From assembly GCF_021155775.2 (NCBI RefSeq), contig NC_060232.1:18793922-18857921 (forward strand): 64,000 bases of DNA, in the 5' to 3' direction. Both the position numbers and the translations under genes were made by a program. This DNA is from Neodiprion pinetum. Taxonomy: Eukaryota > Arthropoda > Insecta > Hymenoptera > Diprionidae. The notes under the pieces were generated by a model. That model was given only the letters and a program-made list of their open reading frames with translations, ran no database searches and was not told the DNA's origin. Of the stretch, positions 33,421 through 44,235 are shown in pieces. Position 1 is the first letter of the stretch, and the number at the start of each line of letters is the position of its first letter.

Positions 33421-34430
33421 TGTAGTAGACATAGTGACTGCTGTCTAGAAAAAAATACGAGTTCATCAATAATTTCAAAATGGAATTTCTGATTCAGAAG
33501 TAATTGAAGACCCTGTTTTATAAAATATCTTGTTACTCTACACTACGCTCTTGAATTTAACATAATAATTATGAATGGCAAAAATAATTAGAAATATACA
33601 CGATACATTAACAAGTTCAATGTTTACATATTCAAATTCTCTTACTATTCCAGCGCATCTGCTGAATTTCTTCAGATACAAATAAAACGTTTGCAAACGA
33701 ATAAGATAAAGAGAAAAACCACCCCGCAACTTTAACAACAATCCGACGCGAAAGTGACGTATAGAATGCTCGGACACTACAAATCTAGGCGGTTACACGA
33801 TACGATTGACGAATGTTAGTCACCAGCACGGTTGTATACCGGCTATGCAGGTTAGAGAGGAGGAGAGCGCACTCCATATCAAGTCTTACATACAGGTCTT
33901 GAAACTCATCGAAATTTGCGTGGTAGGGGGAATAGGCTTACGCTGCATTTTTTATTTTTCGGCGCTACCGCTAGTTCGCACTGTCGTAAGGTAATGTTCG
34001 CAAACACAACCTCTAAATTTCACAAATTTTCCAAATGTACGTAAAAATTGTGAAAATCGCATAAATCGTAATAAGACAATAAATGGTGTGCGACAACGAA
34101 CTATGTGTTTGACATGTTCAATTCGCTTACCTGTTCCAGAAATTCTTTGGCACCATACCACAATCAGCCGGATGTAACGACCACCCGAGCTGCCCTACGT
34201 TCTTGCAACTTCACAAATTGCTGTCTGTATACAGCGTCATAAAACCTCCAATCTATAGAAATTGCACCGTTTCCGAAGCCTTATCGCCAACCACTGTGAT
34301 ATCGATCGGTAAATTGAAGGCTTCCTACGGAGAAAAGGGTGAGAGCAAGAGTGCTAAGCATCTTAGAGTTCCGGATGAAACTGGACTCAATATTGCAACA
34401 GGACGATTGGAAGGCGGACGACATTATTGA
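33421..34430. other. No gene recognised
   Basis: AT-rich DNA with scattered short frames. No terminal repeat or RNA gene was seen. Confidence 0.35.
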
Positions 34431-35515
34431 TTATAATCTTCACCACAATTATACCCTTTCTCCTATTCTCGATTGCATGGTCTACTATGTCACGGGTGGT
34501 ATATCATTATCAAGCATTTGCGATTAATTGCTTCTCACTAACAAAAACGGTGCAGGTGTGTAATATACTAACAAAGCTTTGCTTACTGTTCTCGCTATCC
34601 ATTGCTTCGTTCGTTGTGTTATTTTTTACGTTGGATACACATTGCTCTGGGTCGTTGCTTTTTTTGCTTTGAAAAAATACCCTAACAAGAGAATGTTGTA
34701 CATTATTACAGGATTTCTCTGCAAACAGATCTTGAAAAAATATAAATCTTGCACGTCCTGTGAAAAAGTAGTGGGATTGGATTCCACTTGCCCATATTCT
34801 GTGTCTCAATTGGTGGTGGAAATGAAATTCGCGGTAGCTTAATCCATGCAAATTTCCATTTTTTCAAACCTATACGCCACATTGAAGCATCGTTTGCAAA
34901 GCATGCATCCAGCAAACGTGTCTTCGCACTGACTATCGAGGAAGTTGTAGACACATACATATTTACGTTTCCTTGCGCTCAGCACGCTGTTACGTCCGTG
35001 AGTAGAGTTACTCCTGAGCGGTAAAAGTAAACTGGTTGGCTTCGCTTTTAAGTTCCAGGACAACCGGAAATCAGGATGAGGATCGAATAACGTAGGGTTT
35101 GTTTGAGATATTACTAATATATTTATTTCGAGGAAGTTCAGATGACGGTAAAAACGAAGTGTGTTGTATGAAGCTATGTAAGAAGTCTAGATGTGACGTT
35201 GTTGAGAGTTAGAATAGGAGTGTTCCTCGAGACGTGAAACGTACGGGTGCAGAAAAGGTGTGACAATGCTAGGAGTAGGGAATGGAATTTGATGAGTAAG
35301 CGTGATAGTGAATAGCGTGAGACTACGTAGAGATAAGAGGACAGGACAAAGACCATGAGATTAATGTAAGAACTGTGGGAGAGTTAGCGAGTAGGAAAAA
35401 TAGAAAGAAGTGGTATGCTGGACGTAACAACGCTTCCGACATTTTGTCGTATGCAATAGTGTATTATATTAGGCTAAAGATGAGGCAGAACGCGCATCAA
35501 GAAAACCTAAAAATG
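34431..35515 (+). pseudogene. Relic of a transposase-like protein, split by a solo LTR
   Basis: Plus-strand fragments include ILDCMVYYVTG (34470), YIITGFLCKQILKKYKSCTSC (34700, with a CxxC pair) and TIEEVVDTYIFTFPCAQHA (34935). After removal of the solo LTR at 34988-35429 the reading continues as SDILSYAIVYYIRLKMRQNA. The YYVTG / GFLCKQILKK / CxxC pattern resembles the C-terminal region of P-element or THAP9-like transposases, but the match is weak and frames are broken. Function and family are inferred only. Confidence 0.33.
34988..35429. mobile_element. Solo LTR with 4-bp duplication
   Basis: The 442-bp element starts TGTTACGTCC and ends GGACGTAACA (perfect 10-bp inverted ends, TG...CA). 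It is flanked by ACGC on both sides (34984-34987 and 35430-35433). Removal rejoins an open reading frame in the flanking relic. A 4-bp duplication fits a Ty3/gypsy-type element. There is no internal region. Confidence 0.83.
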
Positions 35516-36609
35516 AAGTAACAATTCGTTATTAAGAACAAATTATCCAAATTGACAATTAACTAACTATCAACTTGTGGAAATATGAGTGATTTAGTAT
35601 GCTAGTGTATGTAGTTTAGTTTAGTATGCTGTGTAGTATACGCGTACACAGCGCTTCCCAGCAAAGCGAGGTGTGTAAACAGGAGAAAAAAGTGAAGGTT
35701 AGAGAACAACACACGAGATGTGAAGAGAAGAGGCAAGACACAGTAAATCTTTATCAGGCGTGATGCGAATCCGTGTGAATCTTTAATATCTTAAGTTTAA
35801 TGATAATAATAATAATAAAGTGAATACTTTGTGTAATAATAAAATGAAGTGTGTTGGACATTTATTTCATCCATCCTGGCCACAATATTTAACACAACTT
35901 AATTAATAACTAGTCTCTTTATATCGACTCAAAATTGCTAACCAAGCCCAACTCCAAATTCCTACATTCGCAGTGCGAAGTATTCGAGGAGTGCAGATAG
36001 TACATTTTTAAAGGAGTATATTCTTAATACATTCAGGTATGTTATGGAGCTGGGATACCAAGCAAGATAAAAAAAAATGTAAGTAACAATTGTTGCTGCA
36101 ACTGAGCTTTGGTTTAAACATAAAACGCTTGAATAAAAAAAAATATTTATTGGATAATCTTCGTTGATATTAGCATTAACGATGATCCTTCAACAACTTG
36201 TTTTTTTTTTCAAGAATCCGGGGGACCTAGAGGGGAAAAAATGTTTTCAAGTATATCAATTATTACCCACCTAGAGAATTTTATATATAATATAATTTGA
36301 TGGAGAATCTTTGCCCTGCAATTTTTCAAGGGAATGTGAAACTCCTGTTTTCGCCAAATTTAATCCTACGTGAGCGAGTCAAAAAAAAAAAAAAAGTTGG
36401 TGTTTCTCGCTCATGTGGGACGCAATTTAGCGGTAGTGGGGGTTTCGCACACTCTCAAAAGCCTGGGGTACCTGAAAAAGAAAAAAAAATAGTTAATCAC
36501 ACGATCATTATTGTCATTGTTGAAACTTATATCTGACGAAGTTGGTATATCGGAAGAAAAAAATGTATAATCAATTATGATACTTGCCGTATTTTCGAAT
36601 AAACATAAG
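35516..36609. other. No gene recognised
   Basis: AT-rich DNA with AAT microsatellite-like runs (about 35800-35820) and several poly-A runs. No supported feature. Confidence 0.4.
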
Positions 36610-36611
36610 AT

Positions 36612-36705
36612 ATTTGAAAAAAAAGTGGGTATCGAACCAAAAAAGAGGTGACCCTCAGCCTCGCGCGTATATCCACTTGGCCAACCACCAAGTCATGAAA
36701 AATGT
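36612..36705 (-). repeat. tRNA-derived SINE-like unit
   Basis: On the minus strand an A-box-like TTGGCCAAGTGGATA is followed 40 to 50 bases later by a B-box-like GGTTCGATACC and then a T-run. This spacing and order fit a tRNA-derived RNA polymerase III promoter. No good acceptor stem or duplication was found, so it may be a degenerate SINE or tRNA pseudogene. Confidence 0.4.
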
Positions 36706-36721
36706 TAAGAAAAACGTTTAT

Positions 36722-37396
36722 GGGCTATTCCGCGTCAACCGGATCAGTCATCTCTCAGATATTTTTTTAATTTGGCATGTGGATTGTGTAAGGGGAGTTA
36801 GATTTTTGTGCCAAAGCGCGAATCTCATAATGCAAAATTCGATTTTTTATTAACAATAACAAATTAGACTCCCATTTTTTTCAAAAATTCATAACTTCGG
36901 CAACAAATTAGATACAATTTTTTTTTTTTTTTCAAATTACGCGGAAAGCTCCATAGAATTTAAAAAAAAATACGAAATGGTAAAAAAAAGTTGTTATCAA
37001 TTGTTTATTTAACAATTAATTTTTCAAAGATTTTTAAAACAGTGACCGACACGATCAAAAAATTTTTTTAAAATTCTGACATGTTCCTTGAACTGTACTA
37101 CAACCTGTGAATTAATTCCAGAGGGGTGTTTTTCTTCGTTTTCGAGTAAAAAATCATTAAAGGTGTCGATGCGCATGAAATTGCGGCGCGTCGAGTCTCT
37201 ACGTAATGGCGGGCGGCCGGTTGCCGTCCACCGCTACCCCGCGGCGGCGTCGCGGCGTTATTTTAGAGTCATTTTCACGATGTAGGACATGATTGAAAAA
37301 TCTGAAAAAAATACTGTACCTTCACAAGGCCTGCTCAAAGCGATAAGTGAAGTTTCAAGAATGTGTTTTTCACCGTTTTTTTATTACAGAGATTCA
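36722..37396 (+). repeat. Left 675-bp terminal inverted repeat
   Basis: Reverse complement of 40097-40771. The pairing includes homopolymer runs of equal length, which normally diverge fast. It contains a 65-codon frame (37088-37285) duplicated in the right repeat; this is probably not a gene. Confidence 0.9.
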
Positions 37397-37641
37397 AAAT
37401 AACAGTTACGCACCATGAGAGTGCACATAAATGATAATAATTACATAACTTGCTACTTATTTTAGTACTTATAATCACCCCCGAAGATATGTGGAAGCTG
37501 CGAAATGAACGCACTTACAATTATATATTTCATACAAATAAATCGCTTATTCTATGTATACAATCTATTAATCTTTGATCAAACTGGGCATTAAACTTAG
37601 AAATGTGAGCAAAGGTTTTCGTCATAACTTACATGGCTATC

Positions 37642-39606
37642 TTAGCGCATAGATTTACGGGTAAATGACTCATCAGAGGAAGAGTAAACCCTACATTCTA
37701 CAGTTTTTATAGATAGAGGTAAAAATGAATGGAATCGTCGAGTGCCTTCAACCGTTATTGCTTGGTTCAATCGCGGCTTCAATAATTTTTCATGTTCTTC
37801 GTGTTCGCTGTTGCTGCAGAAGTCAAATGCGATATTTTTTAATGCACTCACACTCCATTCGAATAATTGCCTTGGAGTCAAAATAAGATTTTCATTGGGC
37901 CGCTGTAGGCTTGCACGTGCAGCAAATCTTTTCACAGTTCCACCAATGCCATCACATGGACTTTTTCCATGTGACGTTGCAAAGAAATGCCATTCAGCCT
38001 CGACATTGAAGTCGTCAAAATGATGAGTCAAATTAATGAAGTTGCTTTTATTTTTATATTGTGCACTAGCACCGTCAGTAAAATAAATCATTTTCTTGAT
38101 AACTTCACTACCGAAGAACTCAAAAAGCTTACCGATTAGTTTCTTCTGAAACAGATGGACCGCGACTGTATTATGTTGTAGATTTTCTGATATGATAACG
38201 AAGCTTTTATGCTTTAAGTCCTCATTTTCAACATAATACACAACAAAAGGATGGATGGTAGCTTGATTGTTATTCCAGTGGAAGCTTTGAATTTCATCTT
38301 GAACAACAAATGCATAGTTTTCAGCAAAGTCACCCAAAACTAAGAACTCCCCTGGTTGTAGACGATGTTTTCTGTCTTTCAAATATGCACTTTGCTGTTT
38401 AGCAATGAAATCATGTTTCTTGAGGGCTATCGTCTGTTCCTTTAGCGTCTCGAGGAACGTTTCCGTTTCTTGCGTGATCGTTTCTAAAACAGATCGATCC
38501 GTATGAGTCCACCGTTTGTAGCTAATACTTTCTACGAAATTATCGTCGAATAAACTTTCCATTTCGTGTGTAACCATATCAAAACTTGGACAACTACTAC
38601 AATCACCGAGATAGCACAAAGGATTTGGAGAGTCACACGATATCTGTTTTATCAAATCGTGGTACGTTCTTTTGAATGTCTGACAAATTGAGCTAACCGC
38701 CACCAACATAAGTTTCACATTCTGGTGAATTTTGCAAACACAAACTGTATGTGTTCCTGTTGGTCCAGCTAAAATACACTGCTTTGGGCGGAGTTCCGCG
38801 AATTTTGTAAATCCAATTTTATCATTCGGATGCTGTTGCTTGAACGCGGCGTAAGCTTCCTTCAGATCACACAAAACAAGTCGTTTTTGGACTTGATGTT
38901 TTGAACCATCCACATCGCGAAGAGTGACAAAATCTTTCTGACCAGGCATGATCCGACTTATTTCATCAGAACAGTAAAATTCCACTACATGAGAGACAAC
39001 ATCATCACAAAGAGTGCGAGATGGTCTTGGATCTGGGGAGGATCCAAATCCACGCTCACTTTGCAATATTTTAGCTTTACGAGCCATTCTATATGAACAA
39101 TCAAATTGTAACTCCAATTCTCTGATGGACCAACTACGAGGAGTCATTGTGAGATATTTAATTTTGTCCGCGACACACTTCGCGTTGATAAACAATTCTT
39201 TCACATCACACAACAATTCTTGCCCGATATCATTCTCAAGAAACATTTCCACACTGCTCTGTTCACTAATTGGTAAAGGTGAAACAAGATCGTCACCACT
39301 CGCATAATTATGATTCATATCACTTACCTCGTTTTTATCAGATGGAGTAATTGTGTTGCATTTGTACAATTTTATTCGACAATCCATGCACACATATTCT
39401 CCTAGGTCCGGAAACTTTTTCCGTAATGCTGGTGTCACTGGCTTTACCAAATTTCGCACCCAATTATGGCCAACTCTTTGGAAAGGATTACAGCACCGTT
39501 TCACATCTGTTGTAGACATTGCTTTCAGAAATGAATTACTTGTGTGAAGAATGAGACGATGTATTGCACTGATCGCTACACTGGTATTCGATTGAATGTT
39601 ATGCAT
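37642..39606 (-). CDS. Transposase-like protein of the long-TIR element
   Basis: A 654-codon uninterrupted frame, the longest intact gene in the window. The N-terminal part has Cys/His residues suggesting a zinc-binding region (RCCNPFQRVGHNW, YVCMDCRIKLYKC). The middle has HTVCVCKIHQNVKLM and a Cys-rich CYLGDCSSCPSF. The likely catalytic half has FLVLGDFAENYAF (Asp, about residue 420), IYFTDGASAQYKNKSNF (Asp, about 510) and FATSHGKSPCDGIGGTVKR (about 545), consistent with an RNase H-fold DDE/D transposase. I know of similar unnamed proteins in arthropods and cnidarians. The upstream side (39607-40060) carries a 198-bp direct repeat and probably the promoter. Start: first Met 39606; MSTTDVKRCC, about 29 residues in, is an alternative. 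Confidence 0.85.
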   Translation of the reverse strand: MHNIQSNTSVAISAIHRLILHTSNSFLKAMSTTDVKRCCNPFQRVGHNWVRNLVKPVTPALRKKFPDLGEYVCMDCRIKLYKCNTITPSDKNEVSDMNHNYASGDDLVSPLPISEQSSVEMFLENDIGQELLCDVKELFINAKCVADKIKYLTMTPRSWSIRELELQFDCSYRMARKAKILQSERGFGSSPDPRPSRTLCDDVVSHVVEFYCSDEISRIMPGQKDFVTLRDVDGSKHQVQKRLVLCDLKEAYAAFKQQHPNDKIGFTKFAELRPKQCILAGPTGTHTVCVCKIHQNVKLMLVAVSSICQTFKRTYHDLIKQISCDSPNPLCYLGDCSSCPSFDMVTHEMESLFDDNFVESISYKRWTHTDRSVLETITQETETFLETLKEQTIALKKHDFIAKQQSAYLKDRKHRLQPGEFLVLGDFAENYAFVVQDEIQSFHWNNNQATIHPFVVYYVENEDLKHKSFVIISENLQHNTVAVHLFQKKLIGKLFEFFGSEVIKKMIYFTDGASAQYKNKSNFINLTHHFDDFNVEAEWHFFATSHGKSPCDGIGGTVKRFAARASLQRPNENLILTPRQLFEWSVSALKNIAFDFCSNSEHEEHEKLLKPRLNQAITVEGTRRFHSFLPLSIKTVECRVYSSSDESFTRKSMR

Positions 39607-39640
39607 TTTGAAATGCTCGAAATTTATACTCGTTCAGAAT

Positions 39641-40036
39641 AGTGCTTCACCCACCCAACAACTCTTCTGATTGGTTGAATTCCACCAATGGGGCTAACAT
39701 AATGAAGGTGCATTTCAATGTACCTGACTTTAGCCAAATGACCCCTTCGCGGAATCGAGGTGGTGACCCGGACTACCTGGATAATGAAGGATTTAGGTGA
39801 CGCATGCACAGGTGGACGTATTCCATATCCTGGAATATAGTGCTTCACCCACCCAACGACTCTTCTAATTGCTTGAATTCCACCAATGGGGCTAACATAA
39901 TGCAGGTGCAATTCAATGTACCTGACTTTAGCCAAATGACCCCTTCGCGGAATCGAGGTGGTGACCCTACCTGGACTACCTGGATAGTGAAGGATTTAGG
40001 TGACGCATGCACAGGTGCAGGTATTCCATATCCTGG
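39641..40036. repeat. 198-bp direct repeat, two tandem copies
   Basis: Copies start at 39641 and 39839 with AGTGCTTCACCCACCCAAC and stay collinear over nearly 200 bases, with about 5 to 10 percent differences and a small indel (ACCTACCTGG in the second copy only). They lie between the right inverted repeat and the gene start, so they may be promoter units or transposase-binding sites. Confidence 0.9.
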
Positions 40037-40096
40037 AACAACACTTGACCTGTGTTCGTAATTCATGTTTGAATCATAATGCGTCATAACAAATTT

Positions 40097-40771
40097 CGAA
40101 TCTCTGTAATAAAAAAACGGTGAAAAACACATTCTTGAAACTTCACTTATCGCTTTGAGCAGGCCTTGTGAAGGTACAGTATTTTTTTCAGATTTTTCAA
40201 TCATGTCCTACATCGTGAAAATGACTCTAAAATAACGCCGCGACGCCGCCGCGGGGTAGCGGTGGACGGCAACCGGCCGCCCGCCATTACGTAGAGACTC
40301 GACGCGCCGCAATTTCATGCGCATCGACACCTTTAATGATTTTTTACTCGAAAACGAAGAAAAACACCCCTCTGGAATTAATTCACAGGTTGTAGTACAG
40401 TTCAAGGAACATGTCAGAATTTTAAAAAAATTTTTTGATCGTGTCGGTCACTGTTTTAAAAATCTTTGAAAAATTAATTGTTAAATAAACAATTGATAAC
40501 AACTTTTTTTTACCATTTCGTATTTTTTTTTAAATTCTATGGAGCTTTCCGCGTAATTTGAAAAAAAAAAAAAAATTGTATCTAATTTGTTGCCGAAGTT
40601 ATGAATTTTTGAAAAAAATGGGAGTCTAATTTGTTATTGTTAATAAAAAATCGAATTTTGCATTATGAGATTCGCGCTTTGGCACAAAAATCTAACTCCC
40701 CTTACACAATCCACATGCCAAATTAAAAAAATATCTGAGAGATGACTGATCCGGTTGACGCGGAATAGCCC
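40097..40771 (-). repeat. Right 675-bp terminal inverted repeat
   Basis: Inverted copy of 36722-37396 with exact spacing; see the left repeat. Confidence 0.9.
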
Positions 40772-40840
40772 TTATGTTAATTTGTTAAGCTTACATTTGT
40801 AGCTTGCCGGTTTCGATTGTACATGGTTATTGGTTATATG

Positions 40841-40963
40841 AAACGTATATAATTTTTGAACTACTGGTAAATTCGAAAAATTAACGACGGAGCCAGGAAT
40901 CGAACCTGGTATCTAGCGATGCTTTACCGGAGCCTTACTCCACTAGACCACCTAGCCGCCCTT
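40841..40963 (-). mobile_element. tRNA-derived SINE-like insertion with 18-bp duplication
   Basis: The insert is flanked by perfect 18-bp copies of ATGGTTATTGGTTATATG (40823-40840 and 40964-40981). Read on minus, it begins with a tRNA-like body (40884-40961): A-box-like GGTGGTCTAGTGGAG, a possible anticodon loop CCGGTAA, and T-arm CCAGGTTCGATTCCTGG with perfect 5-bp stem and B box. An AT-rich tail follows (about 40841-40883). The acceptor stem has only about five of seven pairs and the anticodon stem is imperfect, so I call it a retroposed tRNA-derived unit rather than a working tRNA. Confidence 0.72.
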
Positions 40964-40981
40964 ATGGTTATTGGTTATATG

Positions 40982-41930
40982 CTTTTAAGAATAACGTGTG
41001 CCATTACCATTTTCTATCAAATATGCTTTAACCTTCTGGGTTGTTTCATCAAAATCTTATTCAAACTCATTTGAACTGATAATACGGTTGTACAGAGATG
41101 ATAGACCTGTTTCAACTACCGCTCCGACTCTAGCGGCCCCTGGGAATTAAGTGCTATTTCTTGAGCGTTCAGCCCCTACCACTAGAGTTTCTAAACCTTT
41201 ATGTAAGACCGTGCCCCGTGTTATAGCAAATCAGCTGATTCGAAGTACTTATCCCATGAAGACTAGAGTAAAGGAGTCCGAACGCATATGGTGGAATCGT
41301 CGAAAAGTGGTTCGTGTAAGTGATGAAAGATCTTGTCGTTCGGGATGTATTCGCAAGCGATACCGGCGCCTGTTTACGAATAGGATACGCTGACGGAGCC
41401 CTCGGTGGTAGCACCGCCAGGCGGTTATAATCCGTGGATCGTTCATCACTTTCACCGACCATTTGGCTAGCATTGCGTTCGGACTGCTTATCTCTAGTCT
41501 CCATGACTCATCCGTACGGTGGCGGTAATCTATACGCCTCTTGGATATCATGGAGAAACGACGGCAACGCTATCTGTCGGTTAACGGCGGCAACTCGAGG
41601 ACGTTGTTTTCACACCAGTAAACATATGATTCACATATAAATCACGGCACGTTTTAAATTATTGTTTTATTTAGTGCAATACGAAATTAAAAGTGATATT
41701 ATGAGCCACACTATCATCGAATGTGAATTTCAGAATATCCATGCAGAATTTTTTCGCGGATAATCTGTGTCGAAAGGTAAGTGAATGCACGAAACATATG
41801 AGATATTCTTTCAAATTCATTGCAATTTTTACTACGTATATATTTTTAGGATTATCGTATTACTAACAATACGATGATCAATTAATTAAACATTCATAGG
41901 GTATAAACTATTCCAAAGCCATCGTATGTT
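40982..41930. other. No gene recognised
   Basis: Short overlapping frames on both strands (41150-41640) with no recognisable family. No terminal repeats identified. Confidence 0.4.
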
Positions 41931-42190
41931 CAGGAGGTCGTCGAAATTCATGATGAAGCTAGTGGAGAACGAATCGTCCGTGGGAAAGTAATACCACAGA
42001 CGAGAGTACATAATCCGCCGTACAAAGTGAAATTAGAGGTATGTATTAATTATGAGATGAGAGAGAATAGTTCAATAATAATGTAAAAAAATATATTTTC
42101 AGGAACTTTGTATCTATACATGCAAAACAGAAATGGAAAATGGAGATGTATCTCCTTATCAAAAAGATATAAATAATAAAGCAATAAGTA
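41931..42190 (+). other. Possible exon pair, YqaJ-protein-like N-terminal fragment
   Basis: A protein-like reading (QEVVEIHDEASGERIVRGKV, then IPQTRVHNPPYKVKLE) ends at a GTATGT donor at about 42039. After a 64-base AT-rich gap it resumes after TTTCAG with ELCIYTCKTEMENGDV, in phase. GKVIPQTRVHNPPY resembles the start of YqaJ-type proteins of ISL2EU elements; compare GKVVPQTSVSNGYDV at about 47855 on minus. It may be a fragment of another copy. Not established as a host gene. Confidence 0.35.
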
Positions 42191-43700
42191 TATTGGTCAT
42201 TGAAATTAAATTTAGAAAACTACATTTTTTATTTCGGTTTATAACAACATTAACAAATGACAGATTTTCTTTCATTATTAAGAATGGGTATAGAATGTGA
42301 AACTAATAATATATTATTGGTGGAGACTATTTCACCTTTAAGAATAAGCATGAAATTTTGAACTAATAATATTTATAGATGAAAAACAATGAAATAAAAA
42401 ATAACTTGCACGTGATTCTCTAAAAATGTTGATGCGGGATTTTAAATTAAACATGATTAAAATTTAGCATATCTGCTTCGATTTTTATTTATGCTGGTTT
42501 TAGTACGTATATATTACTTAAAAACATCTTACATCGTTAACACAGTAATGAATATTGAGTACTGTATGTTTTGATTTGCAGCTTCTGTTTGTGTGTGTAT
42601 GTTTGTGTACATTTTTGTGTGTATTTTCTCGATCCTTATGTTCTCTCCGAGTGTTCTTATTCGGCTGCCACGGCTTGTTATCTGGTGTACTATAAAAATA
42701 AAACATAACAGAAAATCTGACGTTTGTATATTTTCAATACGTTAATTCCTTGTATCAAATTGTTATAATATTACTTACATTCTTCTGACAGCTTTTATCC
42801 ACTCATTTCTCTTATTAATTTCCCAATTTCGTCTCGGAAACGAATAAAAAGTTAACTCTGCATTTTTTGATTGGGTACTTTTGCAATCCACAACACAACA
42901 GTACCTCGTACCACACATTTATTGTTTATTTCAGAGAGCACTTTTTAATTGAATTAATACATAAACCGCACAGCTGACCATACTCGCACGTCCACGTGTT
43001 GTCTGAATCTGCCACCGAGCCGCGCCACTAGAGTTATCCAAAAGGCCTACAGTGTACCCAGCAGGGTAGCTGCTATACTCCTGCTATGCTGCACGCGAGC
43101 TTACCGGGTACACTATGCTCTTTTCGAGCTTACGCTATAGCGGACAAATTCACCTCTGTGGCCGACTCAGTGCACAATAAAACAAGTTTCAGCGTCTTGG
43201 TAGTATAAAATAAAGTTAGACATGGCATTCAGAATATTAAGTAAGCTACCAGGAAAGACCTGGAGGCTTGATTACAGTAAAAAATCCAAAAAATGTGGTT
43301 TTTATTTTTTTTTTTCGAGTTCGTTCTACCATTTTTAAAAGTCTGAAAAAATGCAGACGTATTTTTAGAGAAAAAATACCTAAAGCATTTTTTTCATGGC
43401 GATGAGTAGGGCTGCGTTTTTAAAATATCGGGTTTTAAAATTTTCAAAAGGCTATAAATATTTGAATTTTGCGCCAAATTTTATTTCAATAAAATCAATT
43501 CGTAGGGCTCGAAAAACCCCTACAATTTGAGATAAAAAAAATTGTTTTTGTAGCATAAAAGTTGACTGAGATATCGTCAAAATACTGAAAATCACTGAAG
43601 TAGGCCTTGTAAGCCTCCATAAGGGCTTAGGGGTCTGAAACTACAGAAATTGGCATTTTTTTTATGCCGAATAGAATGTTTATAATCACTTTTCCACGTG
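42191..43700. other. No gene recognised; possible promoter-like GC patch
   Basis: AT-rich except for a patch around 42960-43160. I see no supported coding sequence. Confidence 0.35.
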
Positions 43701-43719
43701 ACATTAAGGCCGATTTGAC

Positions 43720-43835
43720 TATCTTATCCGGCTAGACCCTTTAAAATCTAAAACCACTTGCATCGTTATGCCATAATTGGGATGTTCTGTAACGAGTGGG
43801 AAAATTTGTTTATAAAAAGAATTCCAAATACGAAA
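43720..43835 (+). repeat. Dispersed repeat shared with 12210-12290 (Penelope-like end)
   Basis: Contains ATGCCATAATTGGGAT and TTCTGTAACGAGTGGG, matching in inverted orientation the sequence next to the Penelope-like end at 12091-12290. Likely another terminal fragment of the same element family. Confidence 0.45.
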
Positions 43836-44235
43836 GAATTGCTTATTCGATAGTTACGAAATCGCTCATAGACACGGAATCAATTAATTTTTGAAATCAT
43901 GTAGTCACACGGCGGCTTACTGTAACTCAAAGCCATGGACCGTAACTGGCATCACACGATGCAACCAAGAAAAGATAAATACGATTAACTGTTGAAGATA
44001 AGAGGCAATACGGATTACTTTATTAACCAAAGGTAATATAGAACATGGTCGATAATATCGATAGAAGCACGGACGAGAAAAATCTAGAGTAGAATCGGAA
44101 AGAAAGGAGGTACAAGAACTTTTACGCGAACTAGTGGCAAGTATCCAAAGCAATTGGGATGATGTAATTAACGTAAACATACGTGATTTACTTTTTAATA
44201 ATTATAAATAAAATATATCTAATTTTTTTTTAATA

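Larger units (their letters stand above)
36722..40771 (-). mobile_element. Long-TIR DNA transposon with intact 654-codon gene
   Basis: The 4050-bp element starts GGGCTATTCCGCGTCAACC and ends with its reverse complement, flanked by TTAT on both sides (36718-36721 and 40772-40775). The terminal inverted repeats are about 675 bp, pair base for base with a constant coordinate sum (77493), and show no indel and few or no mismatches. The single gene inside is uninterrupted. A 4-bp duplication with long inverted repeats is compatible with Sola-like DNA transposons, but this family assignment is only a suggestion. Near-identical repeats plus an intact gene imply recent insertion and possibly present activity. 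Confidence 0.9.

Noticed and set aside
37088..37285. 65-codon frame repeated at 40208-40405
   Set aside because: It is duplicated only because it lies in the inverted repeats; no start context or motif.
40884..40961. Functional tRNA gene
   Set aside because: Acceptor and anticodon stems are imperfect and an 18-bp target duplication surrounds the unit; a retroposed copy is more likely.
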